64,000 nucleotides of DNA from Thermomicrobiales bacterium (GCA_030447415.1 JAUJOZ010000009.1:62001-126000), one strand, 5' to 3'; shown: positions 29,421 to 38,749, counted from the first letter of the stretch. Notes: generated by a model from the sequence alone, not told the origin. Numbers and translations: made by a program.

Positions 29421-29696
29421 TCAGCGCTCCTCGCGCCCTTCGCGGTCGACCACGACGGTGCGGGTGACGACCGTGGCGTCCTGCTCCCCGCGGCTGCGGT
29501 CCGACAGCCGTCGCCAAACGAGGAACGCCGCGAACAGCGGGACCAGCAGCAGAGCCACCAAGCCGAACCGGATGACGGTGCCGACGACGCCGTGGAAGAG
29601 CCACCCGAGAATGGCGCCAAGGACGATGCCGGCGACGAAGCCGTAGCTGCCCCATTGGAACCGCTCGCGCAGGATGAGCATCGGTCCCCGGTTCAT
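29421..29696 (-). CDS. Small membrane protein (91 aa) upstream of the TSUP permease
   Basis: Two adjacent hydrophobic helices (YGFVAGIVLGAILGWLFHG and TVIRFGLVALLLVPLFAAFL) are flanked by a short basic N-terminus (MNRGPMLILRERF) and a charged Arg/Glu/Val tail. The start ATG 29696 follows GGGGAG. Its stop and the TSUP start are back to back, so they are translationally coupled and may form one transport unit. No family recognised. Confidence 0.7.
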   Translation of the reverse strand: MNRGPMLILRERFQWGSYGFVAGIVLGAILGWLFHGVVGTVIRFGLVALLLVPLFAAFLVWRRLSDRSRGEQDATVVTRTVVVDREGREER

Positions 29697-29933
29697 CGCT
29701 CCGCTCCCCTTCCGACGTGGTCGGCGTATGCACCGCTCGTAGCCGCGTGGTGGGACAGGGTACTCCATACTGCCTCGACCGAGGAGGGACCACGGCCGCG
29801 GTCCCCCCTCGGCTCTGATCGCCATCGTGGCTTCGTTCGCCCGTGTGACCCCTCGCCGACGACCGGATCGCCCGCCGCTGACCGCCCGACCGAACGGCAT
29901 GCCGACGGGATACCGGCGAAGCGTTCGATCCCC

Positions 29934-30758
29934 TCAGTCGCCGGATCGGTCTGGATCGGCGCCCCGGATCTCGACCCGTGCCAAATCCAACCATTGCAGC
30001 CCCGGCGCGGCCAGCCGACCAGCCCGGTACGACCCATCTTCACCAAGAGCAGCCCAGTTGTTGTCGATCCACGCGACGAACCCGAGCGGCCCCGCCGGTA
30101 GGGCCTCGCTGGGCAGAACCGCGACCTCAGCCCCGTCGATTGCGAAGCGGGCGCCGGCCTCGTCCCACGTCAGCGCGTAGTCGTGCCAGGTGCGGAGGTC
30201 CAAGTCCGTCTCCGCAGGCAGGACGACATCGCCGGCGCGCATCTGTCGCTCCCCGAGCCGAGCCGCGAGACGTGCCAGCCCCGGCGTGCGCAGGGCCAGG
30301 TTGCCGGCCAGCAGAGCCACGCGTCCGACCGTCCGGCCGCGCATGGCACCGGCAACGAAGCCGTCGCCGGTCCCCCTGCCATCGCCGAGGCGCAGACAAG
30401 ACGGTGGTGAGGCATGGAAGAACCAGAGCCAACTGGGGGCGGCGGCGAAGCGACCGCGGCCGTCGACTGGGTCATTCCAGAACCCAAACCCCGTTGTGCC
30501 GCGAAGCCCGTGCCGGGGGTGCGACCACCGCGCGCGGACCTCGAGTCTGAGCGGCGGACGCCAGCGCAGTCCAGCGCGAGTCCGGCCGTGGTAGTCGTCG
30601 AGCTGCGCGTCGGCCAGCACGCCTTCAGGCGCGTCCTCCGTGGCCAGGCGCAGTACCCCCGGGACACGCTCCACCCGACCCCGTCCGACGCTGTAGAGGG
30701 TCCATTCGGGGCCGGGCGGGCCGGTGCTGGCATCGAAGCGGGCTGTGGAGTGGCGCAT
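29934..30758 (-). CDS. Concanavalin-A-like lectin/glucanase-fold protein, uncharacterised
   Basis: A 274-residue protein. RARWSHPRHGLRGTTGFGFW, NDPVDGRGRFAAAPSWLWFF, HASPPSCLRL, WHDYALTWDEAGARFAIDG and PLGFVAWIDNNW form the beta-sandwich pattern of a Chloroflexota/actinobacterial family I recognise by layout but not by function. There is no signal peptide and no glycosidase EXDXXE motif, so catalytic activity is doubtful. ATG 30758 is preferred because a TATGCT -10 box ends about 10 bases upstream, leaving almost no leader. Confidence 0.7.
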   Translation of the reverse strand: MRHSTARFDASTGPPGPEWTLYSVGRGRVERVPGVLRLATEDAPEGVLADAQLDDYHGRTRAGLRWRPPLRLEVRARWSHPRHGLRGTTGFGFWNDPVDGRGRFAAAPSWLWFFHASPPSCLRLGDGRGTGDGFVAGAMRGRTVGRVALLAGNLALRTPGLARLAARLGERQMRAGDVVLPAETDLDLRTWHDYALTWDEAGARFAIDGAEVAVLPSEALPAGPLGFVAWIDNNWAALGEDGSYRAGRLAAPGLQWLDLARVEIRGADPDRSGD

Positions 30759-30768
30759 GGCGTCTTGT

Positions 30769-30774
30769 AGCATA
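30769..30774 (-). promoter_or_regulatory. -10 box giving a leaderless mRNA
   Basis: On the minus strand TATGCT lies 10 bases before ATG 30758, so transcription would begin within about 4 bases of the start codon. The -35 is weak. Confidence 0.4.
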
Positions 30775-31049
30775 GGCGGTGGCACGGCTCACCGGCAGCA
30801 CGACAGGATCGGGCCGGCCGGGCGGCCTTTCCCCGCCGCTCGGAGGAGGCGTCCTCCGACCGTGGGAAAGGAGGGACTCCAAACTATTGACCGGGGTAAG
30901 CGCGCAGACGAGGAAGCGCGCCGTGCCCGGAAACCGGCGATTCCTCATCGCAGCCCGCCCCATCAAGTGCGGTCAACGGCGTCCACCCTTCCCTCTCCCG
31001 CCGTCGACACTCGAACCGAGGGTAATGGCCGCTTCTTTCTGTGGCGCGC
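30775..31049. other. Intergenic region upstream of the TPR-RecQ genes
   Basis: About 275 bases between divergent genes; no gene recognised. The regulatory sites sit at its right end. Confidence 0.35.
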
Positions 31050-31072
31050 TATACTTATGTGAACAGCCGTTC
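31050..31072 (+). promoter_or_regulatory. -10 box with LexA-type SOS box
   Basis: TATACT at 31050-31055 is followed by GAACAGCCGTTC at 31061-31072, which fits GAAC-N4-GTTC exactly. The box would cover the transcription start, so a bound LexA would block initiation. No clear -35. Downstream are the TPR and RecQ genes, a sensible SOS target. Confidence 0.6.
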
Positions 31073-31095
31073 TGTACGGACAGGAGCCAAGTGTA

Positions 31096-32058
31096 GTGGC
31101 CGTCCCTGCCTTCGCAATTCTGGATGGCGATCAAGTCGACGCGATCGGTCCTTCGGACGGCGCCCGCGAGCGGCCCGCCACGCCGGTTACGTCTGACCTG
31201 AAACCGTCGGTCCACGACGCCGCGTGCCTCCCGGCGAAGCTGCAGTGGTCGCTCGTGACCTGGTACCGATCGAATGGCGACTTTGCCGACGCCGAGGCCC
31301 TGCTCGACCAGATCGCAGCCCGGGGCGGGGAGACAGGTCGGCTGCTGGAGGAGCGGGCACGCCTCGCCGCCGCGATGGGGCGGATGGACGAGGCGGCGGC
31401 GCTGATGGAGGAGCGGGTGCAACGCGCCCCGTCGGCGACGGCCCAGGTGGCCCTGGCGCGAATCTATCTTGAAGCGGACAACGTCCCCGCCGCCGAGGCG
31501 ATCAGTGCCGACCTTTGCCGCTCGCACCCGGACCTGACCACGGTGGCGGCCCTCGCGGCCGACATCGCCCGCGCCATGGGCGACCTCGCCGCGGCCCGCG
31601 GCCACCACGAGGCGGTGCTGCAGGAGCGTCCAGACAGCAGCGGCGCCCTGCTTGCCCTGGCCCGGATCGCGCTCGTCGATGGCGACCGGCGGCAAGCGTC
31701 AACTCTGCTCGACCGTGCCCTGGCCGCCGCGGGCGAAGCGGCGACGCCGGGGCTCCTCTCGACGGCCGCCGCCATCGCCGAGTTGATCGATCAGCCGATC
31801 AGGGCCGGCGTCCTCCGGGCGCGGGCCGCCCGGCTGGACAGCGAGCGGACGGCCGCGCTGCTGGATGCGGTCGCCGCGGAACTCGGGCCGAGGGCGCTCG
31901 CCGCCGGTCCCCGCGCGGCATCATCCCCGGGTCGGACCAGACCACTCCGCCAACGGCTCCACCCGATCAGCCCGCCTCGGCGTCGAACCTGGCCCCCGTC
32001 CTTGCGCCCAGCGCTGTGCCCGCCACGCCCGACCCGGAGTTGGAGCCGCGGGTGCTGA
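31096..32058 (+). CDS. TPR-repeat protein; probably the N-terminal part of a TPR-RecQ fusion
   Basis: Starts GTG 31096 with AGGAG 9 bases upstream. About 270 residues form tetratricopeptide-type helical repeats (WYRSNGDFADAEALLDQIAA, EERVQRAPSATAQVALARIY, HEAVLQERPDSSGALLALAR). After about residue 275 the frame becomes Arg/Pro-rich and stops at 32058. In the next frame the same stretch reads as an acceptable Ala/Pro linker (SDQTTPPTAPPDQPASASN) leading straight into the helicase. Either this is one long protein broken by an indel near 31915, or two overlapping genes. I favour one protein. The TPR part may mediate partner binding. Confidence 0.65.
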   Translation: MAVPAFAILDGDQVDAIGPSDGARERPATPVTSDLKPSVHDAACLPAKLQWSLVTWYRSNGDFADAEALLDQIAARGGETGRLLEERARLAAAMGRMDEAAALMEERVQRAPSATAQVALARIYLEADNVPAAEAISADLCRSHPDLTTVAALAADIARAMGDLAAARGHHEAVLQERPDSSGALLALARIALVDGDRRQASTLLDRALAAAGEAATPGLLSTAAAIAELIDQPIRAGVLRARAARLDSERTAALLDAVAAELGPRALAAGPRAASSPGRTRPLRQRLHPISPPRRRTWPPSLRPALCPPRPTRSWSRGC

Positions 32059-34142
32059 AGGCGCTGCACACCCTCTTCGGTCACCCGGAGCTGCGCCCCG
32101 GCCAAGCCGCGGTCGTCACAAATGTGCTCGCTCGCCGCGATACGCTGGCGACGATGCCGACCGGCGCCGGCAAGTCGCTGACGTTCCAGCTCCCCGCCAT
32201 GCTGCTGGACGGGGCGACGCTAGTCATCTCCCCGTTGATCGCGCTGATGAAGGATCAGGTCGAATCGCTTCCGGCGACGGTCCGTGAGCGGACGACGCTG
32301 ATCAACAGTACCCTCTCCCCTGACGAGCAGCGACGGCGCCTCGACGGGATCGCCGACGGTGCCTACAAGCTCGTCTACGCCGCGCCGGAGCGCCTGCGCC
32401 ACCAGGGATTCCTCCAGGCGATGCGCGCGCAGCCGGGGTCGGCCTCGTCGTGATCGACGAGGCCCACTGCATCAGCCTCTGGGGCCACGACTTCCGGCCC
32501 GACTACCTGGCGATCCCCGCGGCGCTGCCGGAGTTGGGGAATCCACCGGTGCTGGCCATCACCGCCACCGCGACGCCGGCGATGGCGGCGGCGATCGGCG
32601 AGGGGCTGGGCCGAGAGCTGGACCGCGTTCGCGTCAGCCTCTTCCGCCCCAACCTCTTTTACGAGGTTCACCGGCTGGCCAACCGCGAGGCGAAAGTCAC
32701 CAAGATCGTCGAGATCTGCCGCCGGGAGCAAGGCGCCGGCATCGTCTACGTCTCGCCGCGCAAGGACGCCGAGCAGCTCGCCGGGGTGCTGCGTGATCGG
32801 GGCGTCGGCGCCATCCCCTACCACGCCGGCCTCGACCACACGCGCGCCGGCAACCAGGAGCGCTTCATGCAGGGGCGACCCCGGGTCGTGGTCGCGACGG
32901 TCGCCTTTGGCATGGGCGTCGACAAGGCCGACGTCCGCTTCATCGTCCACCTCAACCCGCCGCGCTCGCGGAGGCCTACGCCCAGGAGTCAGGTCGCGCC
33001 GGGCGCGACGGACTGCCGGCGCGCTGCGTCCTCCTCGTGGCACCGGCCGATCAGACGAGTTTGAACCGCGTGGCGCGACGGGACGAGCTGGACCTCGACA
33101 CGGTTCGCCGCGTCTACGCCGGCATCCAGCGCGCCGCCGTCGCCGGCTGGGCAACGGTCGACCCCACCGCACTTCTGCCCGTGCCGGGGCCGGACGACAA
33201 CCCGGACGACGACCCCGATCCCGGGTGGCGATCAGCCTGCTGGAGCAGGCCGGACTCGTCCGTCGCCACCCGGATCCCGCTGGCGGTCGCGGCGTGCGAC
33301 TGGAGCTGCTGCCCGTGCCGCAGGACGCGACCACCCGGCTCACCGGTATCCTGGAGCGCGCCAGGCTGTCTGCCCGCGAACGGATCGCGCAGGTGATGGC
33401 GTACGCGGCGGGCGGCCGTTGCCGCCACGCCGCGCTGGCTGCCCACCTCGGCGAAGCGCTACCACCGTGTGAGGTCGCCTGCGATGTGTGTACCGGGACG
33501 GCGACCGCGCCGGGCGAGCGCCGACCAATGGCTGGGGCGGCAGATAGTGGATCGCCGCCGCGCTCACAAACGACCGCGACTGACGCCCTCGCCGTGCTCG
33601 CCGCCGTGCGCACCCTCCCCTTCCCGATGGGCAAGACGGGGCTGGCGAAGCTCCTCGTCGGCTCGGTCGAGAGCCGGGTTCAGGCCGACCGCTCGCGAGC
33701 ATTCGGGGCACTTGCTGGCCTCACTCGCGGCAAAGTGGAGACGCTGCTCGACCGGCTGGTCGCCGACGGTTTTCTCCACCGCGACCTTGACCACGAGTTC
33801 AAGGTGATCACTTTGACGGAGCGCGGCGCGGAGGCGACGCTGGACGACCTAGCCGCCTACGCGGCTCCGGCCCGACCCGTCGCCCCCACCTTCGCCTCGG
33901 ACGACGACCTCGAGCTCGGCCCGGACGGCGTGGCACTGCTGGAGCGGCTCCACGCCTGGCGTCGGGACCGCGCCGCCCACGACGCCGTCCCGCCCTACGT
34001 CGTCGCACACAACACCATGCTCGAGGCAATCGCCCATGCGCGTCCAACGACGCCCGAGGCATTGCTGCGGGTCAAAGGCTTCGGTCCGGCACGAGTGGAG
34101 AAGTACGGTCCCGAGGTGCTGGAGGTCGTCCGCGGAGTGTAG
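32009..34142 (+). pseudogene. RecQ-family ATP-dependent DNA helicase, with several frameshifts
   Basis: 3'-5' DNA helicase for recombination and replication-fork repair. It has Walker A MPTGAGKSL, VISPLIALMKDQV, the DEAH box VIDEAHCISLWGHDFRPDY, TATATP, YVSPRKDAEQLA, ATVAFGMGVDKADVRF and motif VI QESGRAGRDG. Then come the RecQ zinc domain (RCRHAAL...CEVACDVC), a winged-helix RQC domain (TLPFPMGKTGLAKLL) and a C-terminal HRDC domain (PPYVVAHNTMLEAIAHA to EVVRGV). Frame changes lie near 32437, 32968 and 33228. Each is followed at once by conserved sequence, so these look like assembly indels, not decay. If the upstream TPR region is fused, the true start is GTG 31096; a GTG near 32009 is the alternative. 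Expression is probably SOS-controlled. Confidence 0.85.
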
Positions 34143-34290
34143 GGACGACCCATGCCCCCGGCGCCTCGCCTTCTGGTCCCCGTTTCCCGACGCCCTCCAC
34201 GGCAAGGTGTGAACGCCCGCGCCGCGTGCTGGCCGAGGACCGAGTCGTAGCCCGCCTCCGGTGCATCACCGTAGCTCACGCCGGCCGTGC

Positions 34291-34296
34291 TACACT
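34291..34296 (+). promoter_or_regulatory. Candidate -10 box for tRNA-Sec
   Basis: TACACT lies 28 bases before the tRNA 5' end. The -35 region is not convincing. Confidence 0.35.
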
Positions 34297-34324
34297 CCGG
34301 GGTCCCCGAGGTGGCAGCGCGAGT

Positions 34325-34421
34325 GGGGGCGGATGGGGCCCGGTGGCCCCCCGGTCTTCAAAACCGTGTGGGCGTCGGTGATCCCGGCGCCGGTGGGTTC
34401 GACTCCCATGCGCCCTCGCCA
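34325..34421 (+). tRNA. selC: tRNA-Sec (anticodon TCA)
   Basis: All signature parts of bacterial selenocysteine tRNA are present. The D stem is 6 bases (GGGGCC 34335-34340 and GGCCCC 34345-34350) around a 4-base CGGT loop. The anticodon loop CTTCAAA has TCA at 34358-34360. There is a long variable arm (34374-34392), a T arm GTGGG-TTCGACT-CCCAT (34393-34409), and an 8-base acceptor (34325-34332 with 34410-34417) with one G-G mismatch and one wobble. Discriminator G and CCA (34418-34421) are encoded. At 97 bases the length is right. The mismatch could be a base error, as indels are common nearby. It implies SelA/SelB and selenoproteins elsewhere in the genome. Confidence 0.92.
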
Positions 34422-34969
34422 CCCGAAAGGCCCATTGAATCAGGAAAAATGACGGGCCGGAGGATTCGTCTCCCGGCTGGCTCTCGTTCGCAACCCAGGA
34501 TCTCTACCCCAAGCCATACCCCAAAACGCAGTGTCCAGTTCACGGCATCCGTCCCTGCTCGCGGCAACTCCCGGCGAGAATAGGAACGGCCCCATGGACC
34601 CCTCAAACGCAGAGGGGATAAGAGATACGGCCGCCCGAAACTGCCGGAAAGGGGGAGCGCCGACGCACCTCCGTTCCCCGCCCCGACGGGGCCGGCGCGT
34701 GGTGGCCGACCGCCCCGCCAAACTGCCGGATAGGGGAGACCGGTCGCCGTCACCCCGACGGGCCGGCTCGCCGCGACGCCGACGGAAATCGCCGGCTCCG
34801 GGGGAGCGGTTCGCGGTGCTAAGCGGACCACGGCGGGGTGGCGCCGGACGCGCGTCGCCGTTACTGGCGGTGCCGGGGGTGCCGGCTGCCGCCCGCTCGC
34901 CCCGTTGACAGCCTCGCCGGTGGCCGCCATGATGCGGGCACCCGACGCCTGTGGTGAGCGAATATCGCC
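34422..34969. other. Intergenic region with an imperfect tandem repeat
   Basis: About 550 bases between selC and the regulator gene. It contains two copies, about 82 bases apart, of a block beginning AAACTGCCGGAAAGGGG (34638) and AAACTGCCGGATAGGGG (34720), each followed by a CCCCGACGGG-GCCGGC stretch. No gene is visible on either strand. Confidence 0.45.
34638..34790. repeat. Imperfect direct repeat, two units of about 80 bases
   Basis: The units share AAACTGCCGGA(A/T)AGGGG near their start and CCCCGACGGG(G)CCGGC about 40 bases later; the rest has diverged. Confidence 0.4.
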
Positions 34970-37330
34970 ATGCCGAGCGCCCGCGCCCATCGCCCTCAGC
35001 TCGATCCCGTGCCGGTCCGGGCCGCTGACCAGCGGTCGTGCCGGTCGGCGTCCCTGCCCGCCCCGCTGACTAGCTTCGTCGGCCGGGCGCGCGAGATTGT
35101 GGCCGTCGCCGACCTGCTGCACCGCGAGGACGTGCGCCTGGTCGCGCTGACCGGACCCGGCGGGGTGGGCAAGACTCGCCTGGCGCAGCGCGTGGCCGCG
35201 GAACTCGCGGATAACTTTGCCGACGGCGCCGCCTGGGTCGATCTCGCGCCGCTCGCCGACCCCAACCTCGTCGCGCCGACCGTGGCCCAGGCCCTCGGCG
35301 TGCGGGAGGCCGGCGACCGGTCGCTGTACGAGCGGCTCGCCGACGCGCTGCGGGACCGGGCGCTGCTGCTGGTGCTCGACAACTTCGAGCGCGTCGTCGA
35401 CGCCGCCCCGCTGGTCGCACGGCTGCTTGCCGGGTGCCCTCGACTCAAGGTGTTAGCCACGAGCCGCGTGCACTTGCGCGTCTCGGGGAACGGCTCGTCC
35501 CCGTTGGACCGCTGGCCCTCCCCGAACCCGCGCGGCCCGCGCCGCTGCCGGAGCTGGCGGCGACCGAGGCCGTCGCCCTCTTCGTCGAGCGTGCCCAGGC
35601 GGCCCGACCCGACTTCGCGCTCACCACCGGCAACGCCGCTGCCGTCGCGGAGATCTGCCGCCAGCTGGACGGGCGGCCGCTGGCGATCGAGCTGGCAGCG
35701 GCCCGCGTCGCCGTGCTCCCCGGCGGCGCTCCTCGCCCGCCTGGAGCGCCGGCTGCCGCTGCTGACGGGCGGCCCGCGGGATTCGCCGGCGCGGCTGCGA
35801 AGCATGCGGGACGCCATCGGCTGGAGTCACGACCTGCTGAGCCAGGACGAGCAGGCGCTCTTCCGCTGCCTGGCCGTCTTCGTCGGTGGCTTCACGCTGG
35901 AGGCGGCCGAGGCCGTGGCGGCTGACGAAGGGATCGACGTCCTGGAGGGCGTCTCTCGCTGGTGGCCAAGAGCCTGGTGCGGGACGAGGAAGGATCGGGC
36001 GGGGAGCCGCGCTACCTCATGCTGGAGACGGTCCGGGAGTTTGGCCTGGAGCGGCTGGCCGAGCGCGGCGAGGAGCCGGCGATCCGCGCCGCCCATGCCG
36101 CCTTTTTCCTGGCGCTGGCCGAGGCGGCGGAGCCGCGCCTGATGGGGCCGGATGAGGCGACATGGCTGGATCGGCTAGCCACCGAACTGCCACCACGCGG
36201 GCCGCCCTGGCGTGGACACTGGAGCACGAGGCGGCCGAGACGGCCCTGCGGCTGGCGACAAACCTGTTCTGGTTTTGGTACTCCCGAGGCGATCGGCGCG
36301 AGGGCGAGCGCTGGCTCGGAGCGGCGCTGGCAAGGGGCAGCGGCGGGACGACGGCGCGGGCCGACGCGCTGATCGCCGCCGCCCTCGTCGCCACGGTGCT
36401 CGACTGCGCGGCGGCCGTCGAGCTGGCCGAGGAGGGCCTCGCGGTGTCACGCGCTTGCGGGTACGCCGCCGGCAGCGCCCGGGCGCTGCTTGCCTCGGCC
36501 GCGCGGCGGAATGGGCGGGGGATTTCGACCGCGCCGTAGGGCTCGAAGAGGAGGCGCTGGCGCTGCTGCGCGACCTCGATGACCCGTTTCGGACGGCCTT
36601 GGTGCTCGTGAACCTGGCGGACGCGAACCTCTGGCGGGCGACCTCGCGCCGGCGCAGGCGCACGCCGCGGAGGGTTGGCCCTGGCTCGGTCGACGGGAAA
36701 CGAATCACGCCGTCGCCCTGGCGCTCGGGCCGGTTGCGGTGGCGGCGACTTAGGAGGGCGACCTCGCCCGGGCGGCCCGACTGTATGAGGAGCGGCTCTC
36801 TCCCTCTGGATGGCGCTCGGCGACCGGCGGGGCGTCGGCGGGACGTTGGCGGGCTGGCCGGCGTGGCGGCGGCGAGCGGGCAACCCGAGCGGGCGGCCCG
36901 ACTGCTCGGCGCCGCCGACGCGCTGCGGGACCAGCTCGGCGTCGCCCGCCTCTCCCACCATGTGCACGGCGAGCGCGTCCTGGCCGCCACGCGGGCGTGC
37001 CTGGGCGAAGAGGCCTTCGCGGTGGCGTGGACGACGGGGCGGGCGATGCTGCTCGAGGCGGCGATCGCCGACGCCCTCGCCCTGGCGGCCGAAGCGCAGC
37101 CGTCGCCGCTCGGCACGATGCCGCCGGTCGGTCATCCCACCGGCCTGACGCGCCGCGAGGGCGAGGTGCTGCGCCTGCTCGGGGAGCGGCTGACCGACCG
37201 CGAGATCGCCGAGCGGCTCTTCATCTCGCCGCGGACCGCCTCCAAGCACGTCCAGGCGATCCTCGCCAAGCTCCCCGCCCTCCCGCCGCGCGCCGCCGCC
37301 GCGGAGGCGAAGCGCCTCGGGTTGGCCTAG
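34970..37330 (+). pseudogene. ATPase-LuxR transcriptional regulator, with many frameshifts
   Basis: A large STAND/NB-ARC-type regulator ending in a LuxR helix-turn-helix. The N-terminus has SFVGRAREIVAVADLLHRED, Walker A LTGPGGVGKTRLA, LLLVLDNFERVVDAAPLV and LKVLATSR. The middle has CRQLDGRPLAIELAAARV, MRDAIGWSHDLL and FRCLAVFVGGFTLEAAEAV, then TPR-like repeats. The C-terminal HTH is GLTRREGEVLRLLGERLTDR...ISPRTASKHVQAILAKL, ending RLGLA. Frame changes occur near 35460, 35720, 35950, 36185, 36530, 36650 and 36850, with an in-frame TAG near 36750. Family-like sequence resumes after every one. The density exceeds that of any other gene here, so real decay plus assembly error is possible. The regulated genes are unknown; the secreted cupin gene follows by 206 bases. 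Confidence 0.75.
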
Positions 37331-37536
37331 GACTCGGCCGCGCGGCGACCGTCGCGTCAGCGCACCCCGGTCCGCGAGATACGTAGGTCACCTCCCGCAA
37401 ATACGCAACTTCTGCCCATGCGCCCGGCCGCCCAGTCGCTCATGCTGGCTCCACGGCCTCGGGTCGTGCCGAGGGGCAGGGATTCGGCAGCAGGCCGTGA
37501 CCTTGCCCCACTCACCACGCATGGAGGGATATCCCG

Positions 37537-38097
37537 ATGCGCAAGCTCCTCACCACCTTCACGGTCCTGCTGCCGGTCCTCGCTCTCGTGCTCGCTGGGG
37601 CCGTCGCCCTCGGCCGCCCCTCATCGCATGTCAGCGCCCAGGACGCCACCCCGGGAGCCGGCGACGCGCCGCCCATCCAGGGGGTCACCTTCGAGCTCCT
37701 CAGCAGCGGGGGCGAGCCGGCAGCCGCCTCCGGGCAGACCCTCGCCTTCGTCCGCATGACCATCGAACCGGGCGGCTTCATCAGCGCCCACGGCCACCCC
37801 GGCGCGCAGATCTGGTACGTCGAGGCCGGGGCGTTCACCACCACCATGCTGGAGGGGACCCTGCAGGTCACGCGCGCGGCCGAGGGCGGCACACCCGTTC
37901 CGGCGGAGCAGCTCATGGCCGGCGCGGAGGCCACGCTGTCACCTGGGGACGCGGCGTTCTTGGACGCCGACGTGGTGCACACCGTCCGTCACGCGGGCGA
38001 CGAGCCCACCATCGTCCTGATCCCGGCGCTCTTCGAGAGCGGCCAGCCGCCGCTCATCTTCCACCAAGGTCACGGCGAGGCGACGCCGGCGGCGTAG
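37537..38097 (+). CDS. Secreted cupin-domain protein
   Basis: 186 residues with a signal peptide (MRKLLTTFTVLLPVLALVLA, cleavage near SAQDA) and one cupin barrel. Motif 1 is seen in PGGFISAHGHPGAQIWYVEAG (His/His/Glu metal ligands) and motif 2 in LSPGDAAFLDADVVHTVRHAG (last His). It probably binds one metal outside the membrane. Function unknown; relatives include quercetinase-like and sugar-binding proteins. GGAGGG lies 9-10 bases before the ATG. Confidence 0.88.
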   Translation: MRKLLTTFTVLLPVLALVLAGAVALGRPSSHVSAQDATPGAGDAPPIQGVTFELLSSGGEPAAASGQTLAFVRMTIEPGGFISAHGHPGAQIWYVEAGAFTTTMLEGTLQVTRAAEGGTPVPAEQLMAGAEATLSPGDAAFLDADVVHTVRHAGDEPTIVLIPALFESGQPPLIFHQGHGEATPAA

Positions 38098-38260
38098 CGG
38101 GCGCGAGCGTCGCCATGGGGACGCCGGAGCGATCCTCTGGAGCCTCCCCTGCATCCCCGGCAGCAGTGGGCAGATCGACCCAAAGCAGCACGAGGGGAGA
38201 AAACAAGGACGGTCCGCTTCAACGACCTCGCTCGCCGCGTCTCCATCTCCCGCCTCGTCG

Positions 38261-38749
38261 CTACAGGCGAAACGCTTGAAGCCGCATGGGCGGGGAATCC
38301 CGCTGGCTAGCCATCCGACCTGCCGCCCGATTTCGGGCGTTCCGTTCCTCGCTCGCCGCCTTTGTCCCATCTCCCAAGCGCGCCAGCGATCCCCAATGCC
38401 GCCGATGTGGCACCTTCTGCCCACGTCGGACGAACGAGCAGTAGCCGAGCGACAGTCCCGTCGCCTCGGCCATGACGCTGAGCGGGACCGAGCGCAACCG
38501 GGGAAGGATGCCTCGGGCGAAGTCCACCGGGTGCGCCGTGTCAGCCGCGCCCCGTTGCTGCTCCCACCGCTCGATGGCCGCGACGTGCTCGGCGTTCCGC
38601 TTCCCCCGCTTGCGTCCCGCCTCCCCGCCGTGGGCTGGGTCGGTGCCGGTGGCCCGCTGCTTCGCGAGTGCGGCGAGTCCGTCCGCCGCGGCGCCGTCGC
38701 GGCTGCTATCCGGATGAGGGGCGGCATGAGCCGGCATGCCGCTTCCCAC
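38261..38749 (-). CDS. HTH-like uncharacterised protein, possibly a truncated gene
   Basis: A 162-residue frame whose middle is protein-like: GGEAGRKRGKRNAEHVAAIE, then FARGILPRLRSVPLSVMAEA, TGLSLGYCSFVRRGQKVPHR, RHWGSLARLG. The pattern ILPRL-x-VPLSVM-x-ATGLSLGYCS-x-VRRG-x-KVPHRRHW is a helix-turn-helix block that I recall at the C-terminus of several otherwise different actinobacterial and Chloroflexota proteins. Here only that end and a basic linker remain, and the N-terminal about 30 residues look random. It is probably a remnant of a larger gene. Low confidence that it is expressed. Confidence 0.5.
   Translation of the reverse strand: MGSGMPAHAAPHPDSSRDGAAADGLAALAKQRATGTDPAHGGEAGRKRGKRNAEHVAAIERWEQQRGAADTAHPVDFARGILPRLRSVPLSVMAEATGLSLGYCSFVRRGQKVPHRRHWGSLARLGDGTKAASEERNARNRAAGRMASQRDSPPMRLQAFRL

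Noticed and set aside
34638..34790. Possible CRISPR array
   Set aside because: Only two diverged units, with no constant repeat or regular spacer and no cas genes.
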